Notes under the pieces: generated by a model
The model's input: the letters and a program-made list of their open reading frames with translations, nothing else
Told to the model about the DNA's origin: nothing
Database searches by the model: none
Shown: positions 25,206 through 34,454 of the stretch, one piece after another
Layout of the letters: the number at the start of each line of letters is the position of its first letter
Position numbering within the stretch: the first letter of the stretch is position 1
DNA from: CAWGYQ01 sp963817395
Lineage (GTDB): Bacteria; Acidobacteriota; Vicinamibacteria; Vicinamibacterales; CAVPJW01
NCBI GenBank assembly: GCA_963817395.1
Contig: CAWFOC010000012.1
Span: 248,001 to 312,000, forward strand
DNA length: 64,000 nt
Direction of reading: 5' to 3'
Position numbers and translations under genes: made by a program

Positions 25206-25481
25206 GTGGACGATCCGCACACGCTCTTCGAACCGGTGGGTCCGACCGACCCCTCCGGCGCACCCGAGCCACCGGCGCTGTCGCCGGCGGTCCATCGTTT
25301 TCGCTCGTGCCGGTGGCGACGCGAGCCGGAGGACGGCGTCATCGAGCACTGCACGCATCGCGACGTGCTGCCGCTGGCGGGTGCGAGCGGCTTCGATCCC
25401 GAGGCGTGGTGCCCCGACTGCACCTACTACAAGGCCCGCCGCCCGCCCCGCAAGCGCCCCGACAACGACTTCCGCTATTAG
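25206..25481 (+). CDS. Small His/Cys protein of unknown function
   Basis: A 91-residue protein with a GTG start. The N-terminal half is proline-rich. The C-terminal half has IEHCTHRDVLPLAG and AWCPDCTYYKARR, that is Cys-x-His followed by Cys-x-x-Cys, a plausible zinc site. The tail is basic. I do not recognise the family. It is convergent with the methyltransferase gene, whose stop is 7 bases away. Confidence 0.5.
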   Translation: MDDPHTLFEPVGPTDPSGAPEPPALSPAVHRFRSCRWRREPEDGVIEHCTHRDVLPLAGASGFDPEAWCPDCTYYKARRPPRKRPDNDFRY

Positions 25482-25488
25482 CTCGACC

Positions 25489-26257
25489 TCAGCCCGCTGT
25501 TCGGCTCTTCCGGCCGGTTCGCTGCGGGTAGGTGAGTTCGGCGACCTCAGGCCGCCTCACGCGGGTTCCAGTGCCCTTGGAGAAGTGCACGAAGAAATTG
25601 TCCGGCGACGGAAAGTGCCGGATATCCAGATCGTCCACCTGCAGGAGATCGTTGAACATCACGAACAATTCGTCGTAGCTGTAGTAGTAGTGCCGGTGCT
25701 GATCGACGTCACCGCGCACCTGGTGCACACACTCCCGATAGAACGCCTCGGGATCGTGGCCGATCTGGTGCACCGACAGGAAGTGCAGCGTCGCATGTCC
25801 GCCCGGCTTGAGCACGCGGCGCATCTCGGCCAGCAGAAGGAACACCACGGGTTTGTCGATGTGCTGCAGCGTCGCGCAGGAGTAGATGTTGTCGAACACG
25901 GAGTCGCGCGAACGGGAACATCGCGCCGTCGTACACGACGAATCGCGCGCGCGGATCGACGAAGCGCTCGCGAGCCCGCCGCACCATGTTCTGCGAGATG
26001 TCGAGACCGATCACGCGGGTCGACGGGAAGCGTTCGAGCATCGCTTCCATGATCCAGCCGACCCCGCTTCCAAGCTCCATCATCGAAGCCCCCGCCGCGG
26101 GGCGGGCGAACGGGAAGCAGTCGTCGAAGAACGTGCTGCGATAGCCCCTGGCGCGCGCCAGCAGCTGATCGACGGGAACGCCGTCGTGGATCCGGCGATT
26201 GAGCGTGTCGAGATCTTCGACTCTCGTCCACGCCGATGTGTAGTCGCGGGCGTTCAT
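25489..26257 (-). CDS. SAM-dependent methyltransferase, frame broken once
   Basis: A class I methyltransferase of about 255 residues. The N-terminal part (from the ATG at 26257, MNARDYTSAWTRVEDLD) contains the SAM-binding MMELGSGVGWIMEAML and GLDISQNMVRRARE. The frame then breaks after YDGAMFPF. The frame one base later continues DSVFDNIYSCATLQHIDKP and EMRRVLKPGGHATLHF, the post-motif regions of the same fold, and runs to 25489. Removing one base near 25905-25915 restores the gene. It follows the PhyH gene by 14 bases and probably shares its transcript. The substrate is unknown. Confidence 0.75.
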
Positions 26258-26271
26258 GAGACCCGGGCGTG

Positions 26272-27225
26272 TCAATGCGGGTCGTCGACGCCTTTGGTCA
26301 TGTAGGACGCGCGGCCGAATCGGCGCAAGCCGCTCGCTGACATCCCGAAACAATCCTGACTGAAATAGTGGCAGGCCATGCTCCAGCGGGTGATGTCCAT
26401 ATCGTTGATCGGAGCTCCGCCATGGATCAGCATCGCATGCCAGAGCAGCACGTCACCCTTTCTGGCCATGTAGTTCCTGAACGGAAACCGGTCCTTCTGT
26501 TCGCTCAGATACTCGGTGAACTCTTTCTCGAGCTCGGGCTGGTAGTGGTATTTCGTCGGGCCGAAGTCGTACGGCGGCAGCTTGTGGCTCGAGGGCCAAA
26601 GCTGCAGCGGGCCGGCGTCTGGACTCACGTCCTCGAGCGCCACCCACGAGGCAAACAGGCGGCGCGCCGGCGTGGGCGTCATGTAGATGTGATCGACGTG
26701 CGCCGACTGCTGTGATCCGCGCTCGAAGACGAGCGAGTTGACACCCACCACCGTCGTATCGAAGATCAGCTCCCCGATGCGGACCACCCGTTCGTTCAGG
26801 AAGATGCGGCGAACAGCCTCGGAATGGAGGTAGAAGTCGTTGATCTTATAGGGCTGCGTCCGTGCACCCTCGTCGAGCTCGTCCATGTAGCAACGCCGGC
26901 CGTCGCGAAGCAGGTCGATTGAGACATGCCGCCGATCGCGCCACGCGCGATCCACATCCTCGCGGGCCGCGTCGATGTCGTCCGCCGGCACCGAGTTCGA
27001 CAGGATGACGTACCCGTTCGTCGCCCACTGCTCCAGGAGCGACGCCTCCTCGGGGGTCACGCCGCCCTTGTCCTGCCGCCGTTGGATCTGCCGATCGCTG
27101 TCTTCGAGATCCAGCCACAAGAAGCTGGACGCCGGCTCCGTTCGCATCACCGGGTGCGAGGTCTCGACCGGCAGGATCGACGGACGGGCCGGCCCCGCGA
27201 AGAGACGCGTCAGGATGTTCGCCAT
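26272..27225 (-). CDS. Phytanoyl-CoA dioxygenase (PhyH) family protein
   Basis: A 317-residue non-haem Fe(II)/2-oxoglutarate oxygenase of the PhyH type. The facial triad is visible: His and Asp in SAHVDHIYMTP and the distal His in LLWHAMLIHGGAPI. The Arg in DITRWSMACHY, after the distal His, is placed to bind 2-oxoglutarate. Bacterial members hydroxylate many small molecules, so the substrate cannot be named. It sits between the MerR-TPR gene (49 bases upstream) and the methyltransferase (14 bases downstream) on the same strand, which suggests a small modification operon. Confidence 0.82.
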   Translation of the reverse strand: MANILTRLFAGPARPSILPVETSHPVMRTEPASSFLWLDLEDSDRQIQRRQDKGGVTPEEASLLEQWATNGYVILSNSVPADDIDAAREDVDRAWRDRRHVSIDLLRDGRRCYMDELDEGARTQPYKINDFYLHSEAVRRIFLNERVVRIGELIFDTTVVGVNSLVFERGSQQSAHVDHIYMTPTPARRLFASWVALEDVSPDAGPLQLWPSSHKLPPYDFGPTKYHYQPELEKEFTEYLSEQKDRFPFRNYMARKGDVLLWHAMLIHGGAPINDMDITRWSMACHYFSQDCFGMSASGLRRFGRASYMTKGVDDPH

Positions 27226-27274
27226 GCGCGATTATCGGAACGGCTTTCGCGCTTTGTCAAGGTTGCCGGCGGTG

Positions 27275-28115
27275 CTACTCGCTGAACTCGCGCGCCAGGT
27301 CCACCCATTCGCCGTTGGGCGCGAGCTGCTGGTACTCGCGCCAGTGCGGGCGCGCGTCCTGCGACTGGCCCAGCTTTTCGAGCGTGACCGCCAGATAGAA
27401 ATGCGCGTCAGGATAGGCGGCATTGAGGACGAGCGCGTCGCGGTAGCAGGCCGCCGCCTCCGGATAGCACCCGAGGTCGTGATGGATGTTGCCCAGGTTG
27501 AAGTGCGCCTCGAAAAACCCCGGCTCCAGTCGAATCGCGCGCTCGTAGAGCGCCTGCGCCTCCGGCAGCTGATCCTTCGCGTAGTGAAGGTTCGCCAGGT
27601 TGATGAGCGCCGCAACCAGGTACGGATCGATTTCGAGTGCGCGGCGGTAGGCCGCAGCAGCGGCCGCCTGGCTCGCGTCGTCTCCCTCGTCCAGCGTCGA
27701 GGCCTGCACGAAGTACTCTTCGGCCGCGCTCGCGAGGGCCGCGGCCGTCACCCGCTGGGGCCGCGACACCATCGTCGCGGCCGCGGGCGCAGGCTCGGGC
27801 CGACGCAAGCGCAGAATCTTCGCCGGCTCCGGATCCAGTTTGAAATTGAATGCCAGCTGGCCGCTGTGCGAGGCCTGAAGCACCCGCAGGACCGGCACGG
27901 AAGGGCGTGCCCTGCTCCAGCTCGGCGCTGGCCTGCCGGATGATCGACAGATCGGAGAAGCTCAGATGTCGATCGGCCCCGGCTTCGGTGACGGGACGGA
28001 TGAGCCCGAACTTCTGCAGGCAGCGGATGTGGTCCTCCCGCACCTGCGGATACATGCCGAGCACGTCGCGCAGCGGATAACCGGGCGACAGGCCACCTGT
28101 CGTGGCGTCAGACAT
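27275..28115 (-). CDS. MerR-like DNA-binding protein fused to TPRs, frame broken once
   Basis: The first frame starts at the ATG at 28115 and encodes a MerR-type helix-turn-helix: GYPLRDVLGMYPQVREDHIRC is the first part, followed by LQKFGLIRPV and LSFSDLSIIRQASAELEQG. The frame one base later begins VPVLRVLQASHSGQLAFNF and continues with three or four TPRs (AYRRALEIDPYLVAALINLA, LYERAIRLEPGFFEAHFNLG, CYRDALVLNAAYPDAHFYLA). One extra base near 27898-27903 joins the halves into ~279 residues. A MerR-type reader with a TPR protein-interaction tail is a plausible local regulator. It heads the PhyH-methyltransferase run and is divergent from glk. Confidence 0.75.
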
Positions 28116-28224
28116 CGATCCCGGGAAGGTTCCGCGACGGCCGCGCCGCAACGGATCGTCCAAGAGCATGGACGGTCACACGATGACGGAGAACGTGTGT
28201 CATGTCAATCGCAAAGTCCCGGCG

Positions 28225-28253
28225 TTGACACTCGACGACAATCGGGAAACAGT
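28225..28253 (+). promoter_or_regulatory. Promoter for glucokinase
   Basis: Perfect -35 TTGACA, 17-base spacer and a weak -10 AACAGT. The predicted transcription start falls at the ATG at 28260, so this would be another leaderless transcript. Confidence 0.4.
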
Positions 28254-28259
28254 AGGCGC

Positions 28260-29240
28260 ATGCTGCTCGCGGGTGACGTCGGCGGCACCAAGATCGTGCT
28301 GGGCCTCTTCGAACCAGGATCGGCGCGTCCGCGCGAGCTCCACGCCGAAACCTATCGTACCGCCGATCACGACAGCCTGCCTGGCGTGCTCGACGATTTC
28401 ATCCGCCGGTTCGTGTCCTCGACCGGGCGCATCGACTCTGCGGCCGTCGGCGTCGCCGGACCTGTGGTCAACGGCCGTGCCCGACTGACCAACGTTCCCT
28501 GGCATGTGGACACAGTCGAGATCGCCGCGGCCACCGGCACGACCCGGGTCGCGCTCATCAACGACCTCGAAGCGATGGCCTGGTCGGTGCCGGTGCTCGA
28601 CGACACCGAACTCGAAGTGTTGCAGCAAGGCGTGCCGCCCGAGCACGGGAACGCCGCCCTCATCGCAGCGGGCACGGGACTGGGCGAAGCCCTCCTGTTG
28701 AGTCATCACGGCGCGGTGATTGCCGCGCCCTCGGAAGCCGGGCACGCCGATTTTGCGGCCCGCAACGATCGAGAGTCGCTCTTGATGGCGGCCCTGACGG
28801 GCTGGTATGGGCGTGCACGCTTGGAGGACGTACTCTCCGGGCCCGGTCTGGTGAACCTTCACCGCTTCATCCACGGCGACGTGGCGTGCCCGGCCACGAG
28901 AGGCGTCCCCGAGAAGTCCGACTGGCCGTCGCGCATTTGCCGTGCCGGCATCGCCAGCGAGTGCACGCTCTGCGTCGAGACGCTCGACATGTTCGTGCAG
29001 GCCTATGGCGCCGAGGCTGGCAACCTGGCGCTCAGAACCGTGGCGACACGCGGCGTTTTCGTGGGCGGGGGCATTGCCCCGAAGATGCTGCCGGCGCTCA
29101 AGGCCGGCGGATTCATGTCCGCGTTTCGGACCAAGGCGCCCATGCAGGCCCTCATGGAGCGCGTGCCCGTCAAGGTGATCCTGAACCCACGCGCCGCCCT
29201 GGTCGGAAGCGCCGTGCACGCGGCAGGCCTGACGGGCTGA
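28260..29240 (+). CDS. glk: Glucokinase
   Basis: A 326-residue ATP-dependent sugar kinase of the proteobacterial/cyanobacterial Glk branch (Pfam Glucokinase). The phosphate loop LLAGDVGGTKIVLGLF opens the protein, ALINDLEAMAW carries the catalytic Asp, AAGTGLGEALLL is the adenosine-side loop, and PSEAGHADFA and RGVFVGGGIAPKMLP are family signatures. There is no ROK-type Cys-rich zinc motif. The ATG at 28260 is chosen because it immediately precedes the phosphate loop. Its product, glucose-6-phosphate, feeds glycolysis and sugar-nucleotide synthesis. Confidence 0.92.
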   Translation: MLLAGDVGGTKIVLGLFEPGSARPRELHAETYRTADHDSLPGVLDDFIRRFVSSTGRIDSAAVGVAGPVVNGRARLTNVPWHVDTVEIAAATGTTRVALINDLEAMAWSVPVLDDTELEVLQQGVPPEHGNAALIAAGTGLGEALLLSHHGAVIAAPSEAGHADFAARNDRESLLMAALTGWYGRARLEDVLSGPGLVNLHRFIHGDVACPATRGVPEKSDWPSRICRAGIASECTLCVETLDMFVQAYGAEAGNLALRTVATRGVFVGGGIAPKMLPALKAGGFMSAFRTKAPMQALMERVPVKVILNPRAALVGSAVHAAGLTG

Positions 29241-29248
29241 CGCAGGGG

Positions 29249-30682
29249 TCAGGGTCGCGTCGAAGGGGTCACGCGCCGCTCGAATATCCCGGTTTCCGCC
29301 ATGACGCGCTCGATGGCCTCGATCTCGGTCGGCACGAACTCCGAAAGGTTCTCGTAGCCGGTCTCGGTGATGAGGATGGGATCTTCGATCCGGATGTAGA
29401 CACGGTCATCCGGGATGGTCAGAGCCGGCTCGATGGTGAAGATCATCCCCGGCCGCAGGGTATCAAATGGCACTTCGACATCGTGAACCTCGAGACCAAC
29501 CATGTGCCCGAGGCTGTGGCCGGTGTCGCGGCGGTACGCGTCGACGAACTGCCCGGCCGCTCGCCGGGCTCTGTCGCTCGTAAAGGGGAACTGCGAGACG
29601 ACGTTGTCCATCCTCGCCACGGCGTCGCGGATGATCGTGCGCGGCGCGAGTCCAGGCCTGATCGACTGCATCAGCGAGCGATAGAGCCGTGTATAGATGT
29701 CGTATAGCTCGCGCTGGGCGCCCGTGAACCGCCCGTTCGCGGGAAACTCGCGCGTGACGTCGGACGTGTAGTACTTGAAGTCCGGCGCGTAGTCGTAGAG
29801 AACGAGGTCGCCGTCCGCGAGCGTGCCCTGCGCCGCGTGATAGTGGGGGTAGAACGCGTTCTGCCCCGAGGCGACCAGGGCGTAATAGGCCGGCCCCTGT
29901 GCGTTGGCGCGGCGAAAGAAGTAGTCGCCGATGGCGGCCAGCTCGTACTCGGCCATTCCCACCTGCGCCGACCGCATCGTCTCAATGATGGCTTCGCCGG
30001 CGATGCGCGTGGCTTCGCGCACGAGCGCGATCTCGCGCGGGCTCTTCACCATGCGGAGCTCATCCAGGATCGGATCGAGGTCGCGCACGGTCGAACCGCC
30101 CGTACGCTGTCGCAAGTGGTCTGCGAAGGCGGACTCTCGAGACGGACGGGCGTCCCACGAGTCGGCGGCAGCCCTGGCCGCTGCAAACGCCGTCCGATCG
30201 GGTGTGCCGGCGCCGAGCGATTCCATCCGGAACGGGGTGTACACCGTCCGGCCCGAGAGATCAGAGACCGTCTGGTCGAACGAGGCGCGAGGCTCGACCC
30301 GACCAATGCCGGTGATGCGCCGGGCGTCGTCGCCGGGCACGAGCACAGGACCCTCGGATCGCTCGAGACGCTCGTCGCGCGGTGGCAGAAACAGCGTGGC
30401 TCGCCGCGTTCTGCCATCGAGCACCAGGATCGCGCGCGGCACTTCGACGCCGGTCAGGTAGAAGAAATGGTTGTTCTGCCGGAATCTGACGTACGCCGGA
30501 TAGTCGGCGGCTCCCTGCAGGATGGCCGCGGCGTCGCCGAGCCGTTCCATCACCGTCATCCGGCGGGCCGCGAACTCTTCGATCGGAAATGCATCCGTGA
30601 ACAACGGCGGTTCAGGCACCACCGCCGCCCCGCGCGTCGAGAGCACGAGAATGGCCGCCAGAATCAGTGTCGTGACCGGCAT
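29249..30682 (-). CDS. Exported Xaa-Pro aminopeptidase (M24B)
   Basis: A 477-residue aminopeptidase P-like metallopeptidase with an N-terminal signal peptide (MPVTTLILAAILVLSTRGAA). After an N-terminal creatinase-like domain, the metal ligands are all present: Asp in LVLYDYAPDF and in TSDVTREFP, His in GHSLGHMVGLEVHD, Glu in FTIEPALTIP and in RIEDPILIT. It would remove N-terminal residues before proline, outside the cytoplasm. The ATG at 30682 is chosen because the signal peptide starts there; the longer open frame overlaps the kinase gene. It lies 16 bases after the kinase-TPR gene and may be co-transcribed with it. Confidence 0.88.
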   Translation of the reverse strand: MPVTTLILAAILVLSTRGAAVVPEPPLFTDAFPIEEFAARRMTVMERLGDAAAILQGAADYPAYVRFRQNNHFFYLTGVEVPRAILVLDGRTRRATLFLPPRDERLERSEGPVLVPGDDARRITGIGRVEPRASFDQTVSDLSGRTVYTPFRMESLGAGTPDRTAFAAARAAADSWDARPSRESAFADHLRQRTGGSTVRDLDPILDELRMVKSPREIALVREATRIAGEAIIETMRSAQVGMAEYELAAIGDYFFRRANAQGPAYYALVASGQNAFYPHYHAAQGTLADGDLVLYDYAPDFKYYTSDVTREFPANGRFTGAQRELYDIYTRLYRSLMQSIRPGLAPRTIIRDAVARMDNVVSQFPFTSDRARRAAGQFVDAYRRDTGHSLGHMVGLEVHDVEVPFDTLRPGMIFTIEPALTIPDDRVYIRIEDPILITETGYENLSEFVPTEIEAIERVMAETGIFERRVTPSTRP

Positions 30683-30698
30683 GGAGTGCCGCACGCGA

Positions 30699-33125
30699 TT
30701 ACCCCGCTGCCGCCACGAGGACGCCGAAGCGAGGGTCGTCACGTATCGGATCGAAATCGGGATCGGTCCTGGCGCGCCGGCGGTTGAGCCAGGGAAGCGC
30801 CGCGATCGTCTCTTCGAGATGGCGAATTGCGCGATCCGCGTCGCCCTTGAGCGCCCATAGACAGGCAATGTCGTACTTCGTGGCCGGATCGTCGGCGCCG
30901 TTGGCCACCCGCTCGTCGTACGCCTTCGTCGCCCGTTTGAAGTAACGCTCGGACTCGTCCCCATCGCCGAGACGCAGGTATGCGGCACCCAGCTTCTGAT
31001 GCAGCTCGATCACGGTGCGGTCCTTGAGGATGTGATCACTGGAGGAAAGGAACATCAACTCGCGCTGATACTCGCGCACGGCATCGTCGTATCGACCCTG
31101 CCGATAGTAGACATAGCCCAGCCTCGTATGACCGCCCACCACCAGCAGCCCCTCCGTGCCGGAGATGTACTGCTCCTGCAGCTCGATGGCACGACGGCAC
31201 GCCTCTTCCGCCTGGTCGTAGTTCCCGATCAGCGTGAGCAGAAGGGCCAGGTTCAGCCACGAGTAGCCACCTTCGGGGTTGATGGCCGTCGCCTTCTGGA
31301 CCTCAATAATCGCCTCCTCGAACATCCCCTTGCCCATCCAGTAGGCGCGTGACAGCGCCTGGTGCGCCGTGGCGTTGTTGGGGTCGAGCTCGATCGCCCG
31401 CTTGTTGGACAGGATCGCGTCGTCGTAGCGCCCGCGACCCAGATACGCGGATCCGAGAAACGAATGCGCAATGGCCAGCAGGGGATCGAGCTCGATGGCG
31501 CGGTGCTCGATCTCGATGGCCTTGTCGAAGAGGTCGGGCAGGTGCAGGAACCCCGCCTTCAGGACATAGCTCTGGCCGAGCAGGGCCCACGCCTTGGCGT
31601 AGTTGGGATCGTGCTCGACGGCCTTCTCGAAGAGATAGATGGCGCGGTCCAGGGAATCCCGGCTGGCCATGCGCAGCGTCATCATGCCCTTCGAGAAGCT
31701 CTCGTAGGCCTCGACCGACGCGGTCTCGGTACGCGCGATCGCCATCATGTCGCTTCGGTCGAGATGGACGTTGAGGCTGCCGGTGAGCTCGAAGACAATC
31801 TTGTCCTGCAGCTCGAAGATTTCCGACGTGCGGCCGTCAATCTTCACGGTCTTCGCGAGCGCTCCCGTCGCGACATCGACGAGCCGCGCGGTGATGCGAA
31901 TGAGATCCCCGAACCGCTGAAATCCGCCGCCGATGATCCATCGCGCCCCGAGGCCACGGCCGATGTTGATGGCGAAGCGCTCGTCGGGCACCGAATCGCC
32001 GGAGCCCATGTTCCGGAGCGCATCGAAGATTCGCTCGCGGCCGATGACGGCGAGGCCGGGGACGTTCTTCAGATCCGAGGTGACGGTTTCGGCGATGCCC
32101 GAGCCGATCCACTCGTCGGATGGCTCCTGGCTGATGTTCGAGAAGGTCATCACGGCGATGGCCGACGCGCCAGTTGCGGCTCCCACGGGCTGCGCCGCCA
32201 AACCTGAGGGTCCTGCACCGCTCAGCGCGCCATCGAGCTGGCTGCGCACGCGGTTCAAGTCGACCAGCATCTCGCGCGCCGACTGATAACGGAACGCCGC
32301 GTCTTTCGTCAGAGCCCGAGCGACAACGGCGTCGAGATCCGCAGGCACCTCACGCCCGAACCGGACGAGCGGCGGTGGCGGCTGATGAATCAACCGATCC
32401 AGCACCTCGGGCAGACTGTCGCCTGCAAACGGAAGACGGCCGCTCAGCATCTCGTACAGCACGACGCCCAGCGAGAAGAGGTCGGTACGATGATCGACGC
32501 TCTTGCCGAGCGCCTGCTCGGGCGACATGTAGAGCACGGTGCCCAGCAGCATCCCTGGCATCGTGTACTGCGGGACATCGAGCGTGCGCTCGTCGGGACG
32601 GGCAAGCCAGGTGTTGGGCCGCCCGATGCGGGCAAGGCCGAAGTCGAGAATCTTCACCTGCCCGCGCGGCGTAATCATGACGTTCGCGCTCTTGACGTCG
32701 CGATGGATGATGCCGCGCTCGTGGGCATCGTCGAGGGCATCCGCAATCTGAATCGCGATGTCTACGGCGTCGCGGACCGGCAGAGGACCTCCGGCAAGCT
32801 TCGCCGACAGGAGCTCCCCTTCCACGTACTCCATGACGAGGAACATCGAGCCTGCGTGCTCACCGATATCGTAGATGGCGGCGATGTTCGAAGAGCGAAG
32901 CGACGAGGCGGCACGGGCCTCGGTCATCAGACGTCCGCGCCGCTCGGGATCGTCCTGCAGCGTGGACAACAAGAACTTCAACGCGACCGGACGACCCAGG
33001 CGGACATCCTCGGCCAGATACACCTCGCCCATCCCTCCAGCCCCGAGCCGTTCGCGCACGAGGTAGTGCTGGATGGTTGAGCCAATCATCGGGGCGGGAG
33101 ATGTCTGAGAGGACGGTCCGCTCAT
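30699..33125 (-). CDS. Ser/Thr protein kinase with TolB/FlgO-like and TPR domains
   Basis: An 808-residue cytoplasmic protein without an evident membrane helix. The kinase domain (residues ~15-295) is complete: GAGGMGEVY (29-36), Lys50, HRDVKSANVM with HRD at 141-143, and DFGLA at 161-165. Residues ~320-450 (AIAVMTFSNISQEPSDEWIG, LGARWIIGGGFQRFGDLIRI) form the TolB/FlgO-like domain that often links such kinases to TPRs. About eight TPR units follow to residue ~800. The design suggests a signalling hub that recruits partners by its TPRs. Substrates are unknown. A transhydrogenase subunit gene lies 97 bases upstream. Confidence 0.9.
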   Translation of the reverse strand: MSGPSSQTSPAPMIGSTIQHYLVRERLGAGGMGEVYLAEDVRLGRPVALKFLLSTLQDDPERRGRLMTEARAASSLRSSNIAAIYDIGEHAGSMFLVMEYVEGELLSAKLAGGPLPVRDAVDIAIQIADALDDAHERGIIHRDVKSANVMITPRGQVKILDFGLARIGRPNTWLARPDERTLDVPQYTMPGMLLGTVLYMSPEQALGKSVDHRTDLFSLGVVLYEMLSGRLPFAGDSLPEVLDRLIHQPPPPLVRFGREVPADLDAVVARALTKDAAFRYQSAREMLVDLNRVRSQLDGALSGAGPSGLAAQPVGAATGASAIAVMTFSNISQEPSDEWIGSGIAETVTSDLKNVPGLAVIGRERIFDALRNMGSGDSVPDERFAINIGRGLGARWIIGGGFQRFGDLIRITARLVDVATGALAKTVKIDGRTSEIFELQDKIVFELTGSLNVHLDRSDMMAIARTETASVEAYESFSKGMMTLRMASRDSLDRAIYLFEKAVEHDPNYAKAWALLGQSYVLKAGFLHLPDLFDKAIEIEHRAIELDPLLAIAHSFLGSAYLGRGRYDDAILSNKRAIELDPNNATAHQALSRAYWMGKGMFEEAIIEVQKATAINPEGGYSWLNLALLLTLIGNYDQAEEACRRAIELQEQYISGTEGLLVVGGHTRLGYVYYRQGRYDDAVREYQRELMFLSSSDHILKDRTVIELHQKLGAAYLRLGDGDESERYFKRATKAYDERVANGADDPATKYDIACLWALKGDADRAIRHLEETIAALPWLNRRRARTDPDFDPIRDDPRFGVLVAAAG

Positions 33126-33222
33126 CTCTGTAGAGACGCCTTGTCGATTAGTTAAGGTTCCTGCCGACGGTCTTCGCCTACTGTATCAGGATTGGCAGAC
33201 GCGCACGTCGGCCCCCAGGCGC

Positions 33223-34383
33223 TCAGGCCGGAACGGGACCGAGGGCTTCGCGAACCTTCGGATGCACCACTTCCCCACCGCGCGTGACGAGCGTCTCGCG
33301 CGTAATCTCGTCGTCGGAATTGATCTGAAGCGTACCGTCCTTGACGAGATGCAGCAGAAAGGTGGCGATGTTCTTCGCGTAAAGCTGACTGGCGTGGTAC
33401 GGAACCGACGAAGCGAGATTGGTCGGACCGATAATCGTGACGCCGCCGGTGACGACGGTGTCGTCGGCCCGTGTCAGCTCGCAATTGCCGCCGCGCTCGG
33501 CAGCCAGATCGACGATCATCGCTCCCGGCGCCATCCCCTTCACCATGTCCGCGGTGATCAGCACGGGTGATTTTCTACCTGGAATCGCCGCCGTCGTGAC
33601 GACCACTTCGCTCGACGCCACGACTCGAGCCATCATCTCGCGCTGTCGCCGATAGAACGACTCGTCCTGCGCAACGGCGTACCCGCCCTTGTCCTCGGAC
33701 GCGCCTGCTTCGAGGGGCAGCTCGACGAACTTCGCGCCCAGGCTCTGCACCTGTTCCTTGACGGCGGGCCGCACGTCGAAGGCTTCGACGCGCGCCCCCA
33801 GACGCCGTGCGGTGGCGATCGCCTGCAGTCCCGCGACTCCGGCTCCAACGACGAACACACGAGCGGCGGCCACTGTGCCAGCCGCCGTCATCAGCATCGG
33901 AAACAGACGCGGCAGGTGTGCGGCGGCGAGCAGCACGGCTTTGTAGCCGGCCACGGTCGCCATCGACGACAGTGCGTCCATGCTCTGTGCGCGGGTGATG
34001 CGCGGCATGAGCTCCATGGCCAGCAGGACGACTCCACGCCTGGCGGTATCGGCCGCGGCGGTGGCTTCGGCGAGCGGCTCCGCGAATCCGACGACGATCT
34101 GATCCGGGCGCAGCAGCGCCAGATCGGCGGCCCAGCCGACTCCGGCGGCTCCCGCGGCTCGCACGGCCACGACGGCGTCGGCCCCCGCGAACAAGTCCGC
34201 GCGAGAAGGAACCACCGTCGCGCCGGCCTGGCGGTAAGCGTCATCCGGAAATCCGGCAGCCGCGCCGGCGTCGGCCTCGACGAAGATCGTCAAGCCTGCC
34301 TTGATGAGTGACGGAAGCGTCGCCGGAATCAGGGCGACGCGGCGCTCACCTGGAAAGGTCTCTCTTGGAACGGCGATTTTCAT
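33223..34383 (-). CDS. pntAA: NAD(P) transhydrogenase alpha subunit, domain I (PntAA)
   Basis: A 386-residue soluble NAD(H)-binding subunit. It opens with IAVPRETFPGERRVALIP, has ELMPRITRAQSMDALSSMA, the Rossmann loop VFVVGAGVAGLQAIATARRLG and YAVAQDESFYRRQREMMA, and ends with the RQD-loop-like region and GPTNLASSVPYHAS. It lacks the three membrane helices of full PntA, so it is the split PntAA form. The expected partners PntAB and PntB are not adjacent or elsewhere in the window. Alanine dehydrogenase is related, but the dimer and RQD-loop region favour PntAA. Confidence 0.88.
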   Translation of the reverse strand: MKIAVPRETFPGERRVALIPATLPSLIKAGLTIFVEADAGAAAGFPDDAYRQAGATVVPSRADLFAGADAVVAVRAAGAAGVGWAADLALLRPDQIVVGFAEPLAEATAAADTARRGVVLLAMELMPRITRAQSMDALSSMATVAGYKAVLLAAAHLPRLFPMLMTAAGTVAAARVFVVGAGVAGLQAIATARRLGARVEAFDVRPAVKEQVQSLGAKFVELPLEAGASEDKGGYAVAQDESFYRRQREMMARVVASSEVVVTTAAIPGRKSPVLITADMVKGMAPGAMIVDLAAERGGNCELTRADDTVVTGGVTIIGPTNLASSVPYHASQLYAKNIATFLLHLVKDGTLQINSDDEITRETLVTRGGEVVHPKVREALGPVPA

Positions 34384-34394
34384 GACGGGCCGTT

Positions 34395-34400
34395 ATTCTA
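34395..34400 (-). promoter_or_regulatory. -10 box for pntAA
   Basis: TAGAAT on the minus strand, 11 bases before the ATG at 34383. No clear -35. Confidence 0.35.
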
Positions 34401-34454
34401 CTCCGCACGCACACGGGCATTGCACTCGTCGAGCCACGAGGGCAGCTGCTCGAT

